Of a stretch of DNA of 64,000 bases, positions 17,501 to 26,235 are shown in pieces. The notes beneath the pieces were generated by a model. It was not told the origin of the DNA and did no database searches. It saw nothing but the letters and a program-made list of their open reading frames with translations. The DNA lies in the NCBI RefSeq assembly GCF_021491375.1, contig NZ_JAKEVY010000002.1:744001-808000 (forward strand). The letters run 5' to 3'. The position numbers were made by a program, and so were the translations under genes. How positions within the stretch are numbered: the stretch's first letter is position 1; each line of letters begins with the position of its first letter. Source of the DNA: Flavihumibacter fluminis (GTDB lineage: Bacteria; Bacteroidota; Bacteroidia; Chitinophagales; Chitinophagaceae).

Positions 17501-18672
17501 ACTTCCCCCTGATCATTTAGCAAGGGATGCGACCAGCAGGCTGCAAATCCAAATTTTTCAGGCAAGGTAATGTGGGTTGCCCATCGTTCATCATCAAATA
17601 CATTTCCTGCGATTACTTTTTCTTTAAGATAGGCAGCAGTGCCACAGGAGCCTTGGTTGATTCCGATTTTTATCCCATTAATAGCTTTACAATAGGCTGA
17701 AGGAAGTGAAGGAGCTGCCAATACATACATAGCGCCATTCTGAATTTTCATAACCGATGCCTTCATATCCGGAAATAGTTTTTCCAGATCCAGGAGGTAA
17801 GCTTCAATAATATTAAATAGCCGGGTGTCCTGGTGAATGGCGGCTTCCAGTAATTTTTTTTCAATTTTATCCAGATCGCCGTAAAAATAACTTGAAGAAA
17901 CATCCAGCATAAGGCCGGTTAGTTTTACTGGTTTGCCTTCCTTGGACATTACTTTTACGCGGTCATGAATCCATACGTAAGAGCCTGATCGGGTTCGAAA
18001 ACGATAATCGAAAATATGGTTGTTTAGCGCAGCAGTTTCACTATGGCAAAATCGAATGGCTGCATCCCGGTCTTCTGGGTGTATGTGGTTACTCCAGAAA
18101 TTCGGATCCGCCAACCACTCTTCAGGAGAATATCCGGTTATTTCTTCAACTTGGGGAGAAATATAGGTAAAACGAAAATCTGTTGCATCTGTTGCCCAAA
18201 AAATACCATCCGCATTTTCCAGCAAGAGGTGACTGGTATGGCGGGCTTCTTCCAGTTGTTGCCTTATTTCAACAAACTCAGTTATATCATGAAAAACACC
18301 TATTAACTTGATTGGCTTTCCCAATTCATCTCTGATGATGGATGCTTTGGATTGCACCAGTATGGCCTGGCCGCAGCTGTTAATAAGCCTTTTGGTTATG
18401 TTGTATTCCAGATTTTTCTGAAGCACATCCTGCATGTGCTGTATAGCTCGTTTGCGGTCATCGGGATGAATGGTATTGGTTCCAACTTCAAAATCAACAG
18501 CGAAGCATTGCGGCTCATAGCCCAACATTCTAAACACACCGTCAGACCAATATATCGCATTCTGTTGCAGATCAAAGATCCAGGTGCCTGCTTTAATCAG
18601 CGTTTCTACATGATGCAATTGGGTTAGTTCAGTAGAAATTGGATTGTTTAAAATACTTGACATATCCTGCAT
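14599..18672 (-). CDS. Multi-PAS/GAF sensor histidine kinase
   Basis: About 1357 residues from the ATG at 18672, the first plausible start (an in-frame TTG extension to 18708 is less likely). No membrane helix is seen, so it is a cytoplasmic kinase. Several PAS domains are visible (VFRMLGYEP, ITGYSPEEW, RLFGYTEQ, SLFGYNPHE). They are interleaved with two GAF-type regions (about 290-450 and 690-850) and end in a HisKA domain with YVASHDLQEPLRM, phosphohistidine H1142. The ATPase domain has NLITNAVKYS, EDNGIGI and GGTGIGLAV. No response regulator is adjacent; the partner must be encoded elsewhere. It heads a minus-strand run with the ModF-like ATPase and the DUF1624 protein. Cue unknown. Confidence 0.93.
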   Translation of the reverse strand: MQDMSSILNNPISTELTQLHHVETLIKAGTWIFDLQQNAIYWSDGVFRMLGYEPQCFAVDFEVGTNTIHPDDRKRAIQHMQDVLQKNLEYNITKRLINSCGQAILVQSKASIIRDELGKPIKLIGVFHDITEFVEIRQQLEEARHTSHLLLENADGIFWATDATDFRFTYISPQVEEITGYSPEEWLADPNFWSNHIHPEDRDAAIRFCHSETAALNNHIFDYRFRTRSGSYVWIHDRVKVMSKEGKPVKLTGLMLDVSSSYFYGDLDKIEKKLLEAAIHQDTRLFNIIEAYLLDLEKLFPDMKASVMKIQNGAMYVLAAPSLPSAYCKAINGIKIGINQGSCGTAAYLKEKVIAGNVFDDERWATHITLPEKFGFAACWSHPLLNDQGEVVATLALYFSTPRWPNAFEEFAIERSQRLLSLVITKFDNLENLKISNDRFELINRGTKDAIYDWDIEKDHLVFGEGYGRLFGYTEQVNKPIQMDRWMERIHPDEVQQVSESLALFLADPQMERWEYSYRFRRKEGMYASVEEIGHILRDANGKPVRMVGLMRDTTETKELQKLLDNASKLALVGGWELNFSHIDKPAFTCSEIARQILETGPLLSPSWQDFLNLAVGPSKEQLRQAVDKLMLDALEFDLELPVTTYTGNKKWVRIIGQAEWIDNQCNKVYGSIQDIHHQKTNELELSRKNRLLDTLSIIISGFLQVEDWTTILPGIFEITGQTAEVDRVYYFELHQDTQTGTILSSQRYEWTRDDISKEIDNPYLQQVPVQNYPGFFDPLLNGSPVQLVTAKVKDADLYWILENQQIKSCLALPVMVENQCVGLIGFDACREERFWEESEISFLTNVTVNLAAAIQRKNNQLQLEHALFERNTILESIGDGFCAISQEGKITYWNKQAETIFNLPRQQVEKRTAASVLAEALQIPESDILLHTFYSREKKSIEIHKESTNQWFDIEIYPAGNGNSVFIRDITNRKIAEAQIQQSNERFEIITRATNDAIWDYDVEKDKLFWGQGFYSLFGYNPHEIKPNFPLLISLIHPDDREQVVAKIQGYMSGSIASETWDEEYRFLKSTGEYAFVSDKAIFLRNEKGQVLRALGAMSDISHRKEYESSLEELNQELEKKVKELAISNQELEQFAYVASHDLQEPLRMVTGFLTQLEKKYHGYLDEKAHQYIYYATDGAKRMRQIILDLLDFSRIGKQKEKSTALNLNRLVEETITLNRNLLEEKKAKVILNDLPVISSYHSPLRQVFQNLITNAVKYSKPDLPPTIRIWATDEETEWKIAIEDNGIGIAQEYHERIFIIFQRLHKREDYGGTGIGLAVVKKIVENLGGAIWVESTPGEGSTFYFTLPKTPPLQA

Positions 18673-18732
18673 GAAAGGGTTTAGGAATTGGACTAAGTAA
18701 ATGTACAAATTCTAAACCCAAATAAGGATGTC

Positions 18733-20433
18733 TTATTGCAGAACCAGGGGAACTATTTTTTTACCAGCTTTCAGATAATAAATTCCAGCTGTTTGACCAT
18801 CAAGTGAAACGCTGGATCGACCTGCTGGCACGGTTTTCGTCAAAATCAAAGCACCTCCGCTGGTAAAGAGTTGAATGGTGGTCGGCATGCTTACTTCCAA
18901 CTGAAGCTGGCCCCCAATAACCGGATTGGATAGAACCCTGACCAGAACAGCTGCCTCCTGATTATACTGCACCTTTATGACTTTACTGGTTGTTTGGCGA
19001 CCGTTCAGATCACGTTGAACAATCCGGTAAAAATTGCTGCCCTGTACTGGTTGTTGATCGTTCCAGGTATACTGTCTTACTCCCTGCGCAGAACCCGCTG
19101 CAGACAACTGTCCAATAGTTTGCCATTGTTGTGAATTGGAGCTTCTTTCAATTACAAAATCAAAGGTTTGTTGTTCCTGGCTGGTGCTCCAGTTCAACTG
19201 AATGGAACTGCTTTTAAGCTGGCCGCTAAAACTTACCCAGTTTAATGGTAACAGCGTGCTGTAAATCAGGGGGTCTGAAATTGCCGGACTCAGACTGGAG
19301 GAACTGAAACGCAGGGTATGCGTGTTGTTTCCATTTAATGAAAGGTCATGGAAGAAGGCAATGCCATTTGCATCCGTATACTGCGTAAGGGTTCCTGCGA
19401 CCTGTCCGTTTCCGGATTCAACAGTCACTGTTATGGCCACATTGGGTTGAAGAATCGGTTGATTAAAACTATTCAGTAGTCGCACCTGGAATGCAGGATT
19501 CAGTACCTGGTTTGTTTGATAAATAGTTGGCTGTGCAGATATGCCCAGCCGCGTTGGCAAGTTTACCGATGGTTCATTAAATGCAACAAATGCAGGATCT
19601 GATTGCCCGGATGTTGTATATACCAGCTGTGTTACCTGCGTATAGTTGCTGGTTGTAATACCGAGTTGTGAAAGATCCAGTGCCAGCATCACGATAGGCC
19701 GGATTGTATTGATAAAACTGGTGGTGGTTTGTGTACTGTTGATATTATAGAAATCTGCCCGCCAATTGGCAAGTCGCGGGAACATGGCAGAGCTTGATAG
19801 GTTAAAAGTAAATTCGGTTCCAACCGTTGCACCGCTGCTGTTTATGAATTTCAACCGGTCGCCGACTGAACTTGGATCAGCTATCTGAACAAATAATACA
19901 TCGGGAATACCATCTCCGATTGCACTTGCTGATATACCGCTGGAACCTAAATTAAATTGCAAAACAGAACCTGCCGGAATATTGGCTAGGCCGGTACCTA
20001 CATTCAGACCATTAATGCCATCTGTCAGAAAAGAGGCCAGTGTGCTGGCACTCGCCGGACTGCCCTGAAAGGGTTGGCTGGAACTGTTATTTACACCGTT
20101 GTGCACGCCATCATATAATTGTCCTAGTCCTACAAAATAGCTACTGCCCCCACTGACAGGAACATTGTTAAGCGGGATAGCGCGAAATGTTTGAGGTACA
20201 AAACTTACACCATTGGCAGTAAGTTTCGAATCATCCACACCGGTTGAATAAGTAGTGCCATTATAGGTAAAGCCAAGCAGATTATGACTGTTATCAGGCA
20301 ATACCGTATTGATTTTATTTGATTGCGATGAAAAAAAACCGTTGTAATCGGTTATAATCCTGGTTACCCTGGCCTGGCTAAAAACTACCAGTTGCAATAG
20401 GAGAATCCAGCAAATAAGTATAAGTTTTTTCAC
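18733..20433 (-). CDS. Secreted protein with T9SS C-terminal sorting domain
   Basis: 566 residues. The start is GTG at 20433 (MKKLILICWILLLQLVVFSQA), giving a clear signal peptide of about 20 residues; no ATG fits. A serine/asparagine-rich region (about 25-290) contains repeated statements of calculated-value style and no recognised domain. An Ig/invasin-like module follows (about 300-395, VNLPTRLGISAQPTIYQTNQ onward), then a fibronectin-like segment (about 395-490). The C-terminal about 75 residues (VRVLSNPVIGGQLQLEV to LKAGKKIVPLVLQ) form a type A sorting domain for the type IX secretion system. Expected at the cell surface or secreted. Function unknown. Confidence 0.85.
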   Translation of the reverse strand: MKKLILICWILLLQLVVFSQARVTRIITDYNGFFSSQSNKINTVLPDNSHNLLGFTYNGTTYSTGVDDSKLTANGVSFVPQTFRAIPLNNVPVSGGSSYFVGLGQLYDGVHNGVNNSSSQPFQGSPASASTLASFLTDGINGLNVGTGLANIPAGSVLQFNLGSSGISASAIGDGIPDVLFVQIADPSSVGDRLKFINSSGATVGTEFTFNLSSSAMFPRLANWRADFYNINSTQTTTSFINTIRPIVMLALDLSQLGITTSNYTQVTQLVYTTSGQSDPAFVAFNEPSVNLPTRLGISAQPTIYQTNQVLNPAFQVRLLNSFNQPILQPNVAITVTVESGNGQVAGTLTQYTDANGIAFFHDLSLNGNNTHTLRFSSSSLSPAISDPLIYSTLLPLNWVSFSGQLKSSSIQLNWSTSQEQQTFDFVIERSSNSQQWQTIGQLSAAGSAQGVRQYTWNDQQPVQGSNFYRIVQRDLNGRQTTSKVIKVQYNQEAAVLVRVLSNPVIGGQLQLEVSMPTTIQLFTSGGALILTKTVPAGRSSVSLDGQTAGIYYLKAGKKIVPLVLQ

Positions 20434-20579
20434 AGCGGGTACGGTTTTCTAAGTAGAAATTTGTAATTGCACTACAAAATTGCACTTATTCCTTCCGCTG
20501 TCTAAACTTATTCGACGGTAGGCTACATATTTTCTTTAAATGGAATTAAGTATATTCTTTAGAGTAGAAATACGAACTA

Positions 20580-22949
20580 TTATTTCAGTTGAACCCTTCT
20601 TTGCAGGATCTGCTGATGGTGCAGTAACTTCAATTCAACCTGGCCCTGCCAGCTGTTTTGCTGCATGGCTGTAAAAAGGTCTGTCAGGTTATTAACAGCT
20701 TGGCCATTAATGGCCAGGATAATATCTCCGGCTTCCAGTTTGTTGCTGGCTGCCTGGCTTCCTTTGGGAACCTCAACCAATAAAACGCCATTTCGGTCGG
20801 TGGCACCAGAGGCGGACTGTTCTCCAAGCGTTTCTATGTTTTTCACGCTGGCTCCAAGCCAGGTCATTATATCAGTGGAAGTTTCCTTTTGTAAAAACAA
20901 AACTGGCAACACAGGTGGCTGAAGTGCCATCCTTTTCAGCTCTGCGGAACGAACACCGAATTGATTCTGATCAATTGATTGAATACCCAATGCGAAAACA
21001 GGTGAGTTTGGCAGTAGTCCGTAATTTCCTTCCTGAGGTTTAATGAATAAGGGATCACCGCTCATGCTGTTAGCATCTGTATGCAGTTTGCGTGCTTCCT
21101 GCAATCCCTGGGGATGGATGAAAAAATTGGAATCAACTTTCAACCCCCAGTTGCGAACACGAATGGGCGCATAAGCGGTTGTTACAATATTGCGGGTAAA
21201 TACATCCTTGCTGCTGGCATACCAGACGTGAGGATGAAAGGTATTATTGATAATAAAGTTATTACTCACTACGCGATCAAATCCTTCGCGCAATTTCAGA
21301 CCACCATTGAGGCAAATATTATTATAGATCCGGTAGCGACTGCTACCATCATCCAGGTCTATGTCCCATCCATGAGCACAATGAAATCGGTTATTACTGA
21401 TGGTTATCGGTTTAATTATGTCTAGATAGGGAAGCTGCGGATGTTTTTCAACCAGGCTGTCAACTGCTTCAATGGAAGGAAGCCAGTAACGGTCTCTTCC
21501 CCAGGAGTTGAAAGCTCCATGATCTCCTGTTTCCTGTACGGTATTGAATACATCATTTTGACTGATGATATGTCCGCCCCAGCAACCATCCCCAATATTA
21601 ATGCCTGCCCTTGGTACGTTATAAATGGTATTTGATTGCACCCATATATCCATTGACATACTGATCTGAACTCCTGCCACCTGTTTCTCGATGGTCCCGA
21701 TATCATGAATCAGGTTGTCTTCAACCTTGCATTCGGCCGGGTAATGCACCGACTTTGGCCCTGGAGTAAGATCCATTTCCTCCAGCGTTTGAGTTTGTTC
21801 ATACCTGAACAGTGGTGAACGCACTGCGCCGGGATCTCCGACAAATGCAATTCCATTTCCACCGATAGAATGGATGTGATTCGATAGGGCCTGCCCCCTG
21901 CGGTTGTATCTGCTGAAAAAAATTGCATGTCCTCCCAACTCAGTGAACTCATTGCGTTCAATCCGGATATCTTCCGTGCCTTCTATATATAGGGCAGCAC
22001 CCCGGTTGATCGTCCAGTCACTTCTCAGCAACGGCTCTCGGTTATGCATAAACGTACGGTTGGTGCCTGTAAGTGTTAAACCGCTTATAGTCAGATTTTT
22101 TACAGGCTTTTGAGCAGTTCCTTCAATATGAAACAACTCATCCAGTTGGGAAATTGAAAAACGGGTGCTTGATAGGTTCACGCCAATCGGTGGAATGATA
22201 TAAAGAAAACCAGATTTTGAATCGTAATACCATTCGCCAGGGGCATCGAGTTCTTCCCAAATATTTTCCACAAACCGGTGTTGCCGATGCATGGGGGATG
22301 GGCGGTTGTTTTGCCAACCTCCCTCCATTTTCAAACTGTCTTTTCCTGTTTTGCCAAGTATCCTGAAATGAAGGTCACCCCACTCAGCCTGGTGAAGGGC
22401 ATGTATGTATCCGCCTGCCGGATTTGTCCAGGTTTTGATCCGCTCAGGTTGCAACGCGTCTGCCGATGTTCCTTTAAAAAAGCGGGCGCTGGAGTCCAGG
22501 TTTGGAAATCTTGCCATGGGCAGTGAGCGGCCTTCGCAAAACAACTGGTCCACTTTTTTAGATTTCCCGATGAAGGTTTTCCATTTTCCCTGACTTTCCG
22601 GAGTCCAGTTACCGGAAAGAGGAGCTGCGCCACTAATTACTACTTTTTCGTTTTCGGCTGACATGATTTTTACTACATGCTCTTTTAAAACAGCAGGGGT
22701 AATCCGTATCGTCTTTGGCAGGAAATACGTTCCTTCCCGTAAAATCAGGTGAACAGGTCCGGAGGGGGCGGAAGAAATCCTGGAAATGGCAGCAGCGAGG
22801 TTTTTCAACGGTTTTTCCTTTGTGCCGCTATTGCGGTCACTACCATTAGGAGCAATATAAATGCTTGTTTGAGCCCAGACCGAAAAGTTCAGAAGCGCCA
22901 GACAGTAGGCGGTGGTTAAAAAGGGGACTATTTTTTCTTTTACCTTCAT
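20580..22949 (-). CDS. Secreted right-handed beta-helix protein with C-terminal PDZ domain
   Basis: 789 residues with a signal peptide (about 1-27). SIYIAPNGSDRNSGTKEKPL is the usual opening of secreted beta-helix proteins, with parallel beta-helix repeats from about 300 to 640 (many N-x-I/F-N turns such as IERNEFTEL, SNTIYNV, SNNRFHC). The last about 100 residues form a PDZ-like domain (GVLLVEVPKGSQAASNKLEAGDIIL). Beta-helix folds of this type are carbohydrate-active enzymes or binding proteins acting on polysaccharides such as pectin, alginate or glycosaminoglycans. I cannot assign a catalytic residue. The PDZ fusion suggests interaction with a peptide C-terminus or partner protein and is uncommon in simple lyases. 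It is monocistronic by spacing. Confidence 0.82.
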   Translation of the reverse strand: MKVKEKIVPFLTTAYCLALLNFSVWAQTSIYIAPNGSDRNSGTKEKPLKNLAAAISRISSAPSGPVHLILREGTYFLPKTIRITPAVLKEHVVKIMSAENEKVVISGAAPLSGNWTPESQGKWKTFIGKSKKVDQLFCEGRSLPMARFPNLDSSARFFKGTSADALQPERIKTWTNPAGGYIHALHQAEWGDLHFRILGKTGKDSLKMEGGWQNNRPSPMHRQHRFVENIWEELDAPGEWYYDSKSGFLYIIPPIGVNLSSTRFSISQLDELFHIEGTAQKPVKNLTISGLTLTGTNRTFMHNREPLLRSDWTINRGAALYIEGTEDIRIERNEFTELGGHAIFFSRYNRRGQALSNHIHSIGGNGIAFVGDPGAVRSPLFRYEQTQTLEEMDLTPGPKSVHYPAECKVEDNLIHDIGTIEKQVAGVQISMSMDIWVQSNTIYNVPRAGINIGDGCWGGHIISQNDVFNTVQETGDHGAFNSWGRDRYWLPSIEAVDSLVEKHPQLPYLDIIKPITISNNRFHCAHGWDIDLDDGSSRYRIYNNICLNGGLKLREGFDRVVSNNFIINNTFHPHVWYASSKDVFTRNIVTTAYAPIRVRNWGLKVDSNFFIHPQGLQEARKLHTDANSMSGDPLFIKPQEGNYGLLPNSPVFALGIQSIDQNQFGVRSAELKRMALQPPVLPVLFLQKETSTDIMTWLGASVKNIETLGEQSASGATDRNGVLLVEVPKGSQAASNKLEAGDIILAINGQAVNNLTDLFTAMQQNSWQGQVELKLLHHQQILQRRVQLK

Positions 22950-23021
22950 AAGGATAACAAAATAATGAACAGTTCATCAGTTGATTTGTAAAAGGAGAAA
23001 AATCGATAATTATTTGCATTT

Positions 23022-23768
23022 ATGAAACAAGTCTGCCTGCTTTTGATGCTCCTGATTTTGGCCATATCCGGCCGCGCTCAAACGGATGCCATTACTACCA
23101 GTAAAGGAATACTTGAAATCCATCCGGTTTACCATGGATCTTTCTGGATGAACTGGAACAATGTGAATATCGCTGTTGATCCTTATGGCGGGGCAGAGCG
23201 CTACAAAGAAATGGGTAAAGCCAACCTGGTATTAATCACGGATATACACGGAGATCACCTGGATAGCAGCACACTGGTTAAACTGGACCTGGTGAATACC
23301 GTACTTGTAGCTCCCAAAGCGGTTAAAGAACGATTGATAAAATTTCTTCCTCAGGATCAGAAAATACTGGAGTTAGCTAATGGTGATTCATTGGAATGGA
23401 ATGGCATTCGGGTTCATGCGATACCAATGTATAATCTGCCGGATACGGCCGGGTCCAGGCATCCCAAGGGTAGGGGAAATGGCTATGTACTTACTATGGG
23501 CGGAAAGAGAATTTATATTTCCGGTGATACCGAAGACGTTCCCGAAATGCGGAACCTGAAAAGAATAGATATTGCCTTCTTATGCATGAACAAACCCTAT
23601 ACAATGGATATTCAGCAGGCTGCAAGTGCCGCTTTAGCATTCCAACCGGCTATTGTATATCCTTTTCATTTCCGCCAGCCCGGAGGATTCAGTGATGTAA
23701 AAGAGTTTGCCCGACTGGTGAAGGAAAGCAATACTGCCATTGAAGTAAGGTTAAGGTCCTGGTACTAA
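23022..23768 (+). CDS. Periplasmic UlaG-like metallo-beta-lactamase-fold hydrolase
   Basis: 248 residues with a signal peptide ending near GRAQ. The MBL-fold metal motif is present as ITDIHGDHLDSS (HxxDH-like: H, D and H in IHGDHLD). Further ligands are likely D in ISGDTEDVPE and H in PFHFRQPGG. The wording NVNIAVDPYGGAERY and the loop order match the L-ascorbate-6-phosphate-lactonase-like (UlaG) branch rather than true beta-lactamases. The substrate is unknown, and an exported location argues against sugar-phosphate lactone metabolism in the cytosol. A strong hairpin terminator follows the stop codon. Confidence 0.88.
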   Translation: MKQVCLLLMLLILAISGRAQTDAITTSKGILEIHPVYHGSFWMNWNNVNIAVDPYGGAERYKEMGKANLVLITDIHGDHLDSSTLVKLDLVNTVLVAPKAVKERLIKFLPQDQKILELANGDSLEWNGIRVHAIPMYNLPDTAGSRHPKGRGNGYVLTMGGKRIYISGDTEDVPEMRNLKRIDIAFLCMNKPYTMDIQQAASAALAFQPAIVYPFHFRQPGGFSDVKEFARLVKESNTAIEVRLRSWY

Positions 23769-23782
23769 ACAACTACAATTAC

Positions 23783-23828
23783 TGGGGAAAGGATATCCAA
23801 ATGGGTATTCCTTTCCCCATTTCGTTTT
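23783..23828 (+). terminator. Rho-independent-like terminator after the MBL gene
   Basis: Arms TGGGGAAAGGA (23783-23793) and TCCTTTCCCCA (23809-23819) pair perfectly over 11 bp. The 15-base loop can pair further. TTTCGTTTT follows. It sits 15 bp after the stop codon of the metallo-hydrolase gene. Confidence 0.75.
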
Positions 23829-23905
23829 GTAAAGGGCATTGGTACTGTTACATACAGGCATGGCATAATCGTTGAATAGGTGTTCGTGAACCTAAATACA
23901 ACATT

Positions 23906-24547
23906 ATGAAATCAAGACAGTATTTAATCATGATTGGAATAGCAGCCTCTTCGCTGGTTGCCTGCGAGAATAACAGTGCAAAAGATGAACAGCTTGCTGA
24001 TGATATTGACAATTATGTAGATTCAGTGACTACCAATGTGTCAAACTATACAAAAGAAACATGGGACGATATCAGCGCCACATATGCTGCAAAAAAAGCG
24101 GAGTTGAAAGCGGAGGGCCGTGAATTGTCTGCTGAAGTAAAAGAAGAATTGGACGAAGCTGAACAAAAATTTGCGTCTCTCAGAACCAAGTTTGAGTCGA
24201 ATATAAAAGCCATAGAATCAAAGCAGGCCATGCGGGATGAGCTTTTCGGTGCAGGTAAAGTTGGCAATGATCTGTCATTTGCCTGGGTAACAGCTGCCAA
24301 TGCAAAAGAAGTGTATGTGAACTTTGTAAATACCGTTGAAAGAAATAAGGATCGTTATACACGTGAAGACTGGGACGAAATAAAAGTACTTTACGAAGCG
24401 CTTGACAATCGCAAAAATGAAATTGAAAAGGATCTTGCAGGTGCTGATAACCGTGAGATTGCCAAACAAAAAGTAAGATTTGTAGGAATTAAGGCTGTCA
24501 ATCGCCTCACCGCAAAAGTGGATGAAAATACAGACTCCAAAAAATAA
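23906..24547 (+). CDS. Coiled-coil lipoprotein, DUF6565-like
   Basis: 213 residues. The N-terminus MKSRQYLIMIGIAASSLVACENNS has a lipobox (LVAC), so the mature protein begins at C20 and is lipid-anchored. The rest is strongly charged and predicted helical, with two repeats of the form KETWDDISATYAAKKAEL and REDWDEIKVLYEALDNRK. These resemble the DUF6565 domain as I recall it. Presumably it faces the periplasm or surface; the function is unknown. The gene stands alone between two terminators: one upstream after the MBL gene and a strong one just downstream. Confidence 0.8.
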   Translation: MKSRQYLIMIGIAASSLVACENNSAKDEQLADDIDNYVDSVTTNVSNYTKETWDDISATYAAKKAELKAEGRELSAEVKEELDEAEQKFASLRTKFESNIKAIESKQAMRDELFGAGKVGNDLSFAWVTAANAKEVYVNFVNTVERNKDRYTREDWDEIKVLYEALDNRKNEIEKDLAGADNREIAKQKVRFVGIKAVNRLTAKVDENTDSKK

Positions 24548-24582
24548 GTAAGTAAATAAAAGCTTAGCAGGACGGTTGGTTT

Positions 24583-24617
24583 AGCCCCTTATCTCTCGGG
24601 ATAAGGGGCTTTTTTTA
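24583..24617. terminator. Strong terminator between convergent genes
   Basis: AGCCCCTTAT (24583-24592) pairs with ATAAGGGGCT (24601-24610), with two further pairs possible across a short loop, and is followed by a seven-base T run. It lies after the lipoprotein gene and touches the stop of the convergent CCG-domain gene, so it may serve mainly the plus strand. Confidence 0.88.
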
Positions 24618-25391
24618 TATACTGGATGCAATTAATTCGGCTATATCCAATACCTGCATGCTGTCTTCCTTCTCTTTGTTTTTAATACCATCTGTCATCA
24701 TGGTATTGCAAAATGGACATGCTGAAGCTACCACTGTAGCACCGGTTTCTATGGCTTCTGCAGTTCGTTCCCAGTTTACCCGGGTTGTTCCTTTCTCTTC
24801 TTCCTTGAACATCTGTGCACCACCTGCCCCACAACAGAGTCCGTTACTGCGGCATCGTTTCATCTCCACCAATTCTGCATCCAGGGCTTCCAATACCTTA
24901 CGGGGCGCTTCATAAATATTATTGGCTCTTCCCAGGTAACAGCTATCATGGAAAGTGATTTTTTTCCCTTTGTAACTACCGCCATCCGTTACCCGCACTT
25001 TCCCTGCATCAATCAGTTCCTGGAGATAAGTGGCATGGTGTACTACTTCATAGTTGCCACCCAGCTCGGGGTATTCATTTTTGAGTGTGTTGAAGCAATG
25101 CGGACAGGTGGTGACAATTTTCTTAATACCATATCCATTCAGGATCTGGATATTCTGGTAGGCCATCATCTGAAACATAAATTCATTTCCAGCTCTGCGG
25201 ACAGGGTCACCGGTACACATTTCTTCCTTTCCCAATATGGCAAAACGAACGCCCACCGTGTTTAATATATGAACAAAGGCTTTGGTGATTTTTTGAGCAC
25301 GCTGATCAAAACTTCCTGCACAGCCTACCCAGAATAAGATTTCCGGTTGCTCGCCGCTCGCCATCAATTCTGCCATTGTTGGTACCTGCAT
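24615..25391 (-). CDS. CCG-domain (Fe-S)-binding oxidoreductase subunit
   Basis: 258 residues with two cysteine-rich CCG domains of the heterodisulfide-reductase/GlpC/LutA type. Cysteines: C24 (WVGCAGS), C59, C96 and C99 (CPHC), C151 (DSCYLG), C180, and C186-C187 (CCGAGG), then CPFC near the C-terminus. Such domains hold an Fe-S cluster and shuttle electrons, often in glycolate, lactate or glycerol-3-phosphate oxidation. In Bacteroidota the partner (a 4Fe-4S dicluster protein, about 400-450 residues) is usually next to it. Here the upstream neighbour is the divergent Crp/Fnr gene, so the partner must be elsewhere. Cytoplasmic side of the membrane is likely. Confidence 0.9.
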   Translation of the reverse strand: MQVPTMAELMASGEQPEILFWVGCAGSFDQRAQKITKAFVHILNTVGVRFAILGKEEMCTGDPVRRAGNEFMFQMMAYQNIQILNGYGIKKIVTTCPHCFNTLKNEYPELGGNYEVVHHATYLQELIDAGKVRVTDGGSYKGKKITFHDSCYLGRANNIYEAPRKVLEALDAELVEMKRCRSNGLCCGAGGAQMFKEEEKGTTRVNWERTAEAIETGATVVASACPFCNTMMTDGIKNKEKEDSMQVLDIAELIASSI

Positions 25392-25488
25392 AGTAGTCGC
25401 AATTTTTTGTAAATCTAGAGGAAATGAACGAAATCTCCCTGCAACTGTAGAGCAGAATTTAGGTAAATTGCCGTAAACTGTTCAATGA

Positions 25489-26184
25489 ATGGGTGCAACG
25501 GATCAGCTGCTGCTAATACGTAATTACAACCTTTGGTCTGATTTATCAGATGAAGAATATGAGGAGTTAAATCTTATTCATCATTTTAAGGAGGCAAAAC
25601 GAAACGAATACCTCTATTTTGAATCTCATCACCACAACAAAATTTATTTTTTGAAAGACGGTTTTATTAGAATTGGGTATATAGATGAACATGGGAGGGA
25701 GGTTGTAAAAGAAATCATTCGAAAAGGTGAGGTATTTGGGCAAATTACATTGGAACCATACAATCTTAACGGCGAGTTTGCCCAGGCCTATAAGGGTGAT
25801 GTTAGTTTGTGTGCTTTTAATATTGATGATTTTGAAAAGTTATTGAACCGCAAACCCCGTATTGCACTACGCTACAGCAAACTTGTAGGTCAGCAAATGA
25901 GACGGGTGGAAAGCAGATTGATCAGTCTGCTGCATAAAGACGTAAAAACAAGGCTTGCCGGTTTTTTTCTGCTGATACTGGATAAGGAAAACCTTCAGGG
26001 GAATACAGCCAGCATCCCCAATTTTTTGCGCCATGAAGATATTGCCCAGTTAATAGGGGCTTCCCGCCAAACCGTAAGCACGACCATCTCAGAACTCGAA
26101 ACAGCCGGACTGGTGACATTTTCACGCAGCCTTATTTTTCTTTCGAATGTTAAGGCACTGCAAAAGCTGGCATCTGTCGGCTAG
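25489..26184 (+). CDS. Crp/Fnr-family transcriptional regulator
   Basis: 231 residues. The N-terminal cyclic-nucleotide-binding-type beta barrel (about 20-130) is followed by the dimer helix and a Crp-type winged helix. The recognition region is LRHEDIAQLIGASRQTVSTT (from about 181). Only one cysteine is present (DVSLCAFN), so this is not an oxygen-sensing [4Fe-4S] FNR. The barrel lacks an obvious cAMP phosphate-binding cassette, so the ligand is uncertain. It is 51 bp upstream of the YHS gene on the same strand, and an inverted repeat lies in that gap, so regulation of the YHS-DoxX-DM13-OMP-YceI cluster is likely. Confidence 0.92.
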   Translation: MGATDQLLLIRNYNLWSDLSDEEYEELNLIHHFKEAKRNEYLYFESHHHNKIYFLKDGFIRIGYIDEHGREVVKEIIRKGEVFGQITLEPYNLNGEFAQAYKGDVSLCAFNIDDFEKLLNRKPRIALRYSKLVGQQMRRVESRLISLLHKDVKTRLAGFFLLILDKENLQGNTASIPNFLRHEDIAQLIGASRQTVSTTISELETAGLVTFSRSLIFLSNVKALQKLASVG

Positions 26185-26212
26185 CTGACATGAAATCGAT
26201 CATAAGCTTGCT

Positions 26213-26235
26213 AGTTTTAGGTATAAACTAAAGCT
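26213..26235. promoter_or_regulatory. Inverted repeat directly before the YHS gene
   Basis: AGTTTTAG (26213-26220) and CTAAAGCT (26228-26235) pair over 7 of 8 bases around a 7-base spacer and end at the base before the ATG. It could be a dimeric regulator site for the upstream Crp/Fnr protein, or an RNA hairpin covering the initiation region. The TTTTAG/CTAAAG half-sites do not match the E. coli CRP or FNR consensus. Confidence 0.4.

Noticed and set aside
25489-26184. Oxygen-sensing FNR
   Set aside because: Only one cysteine in the protein, so no N-terminal cysteine cluster for an Fe-S centre.
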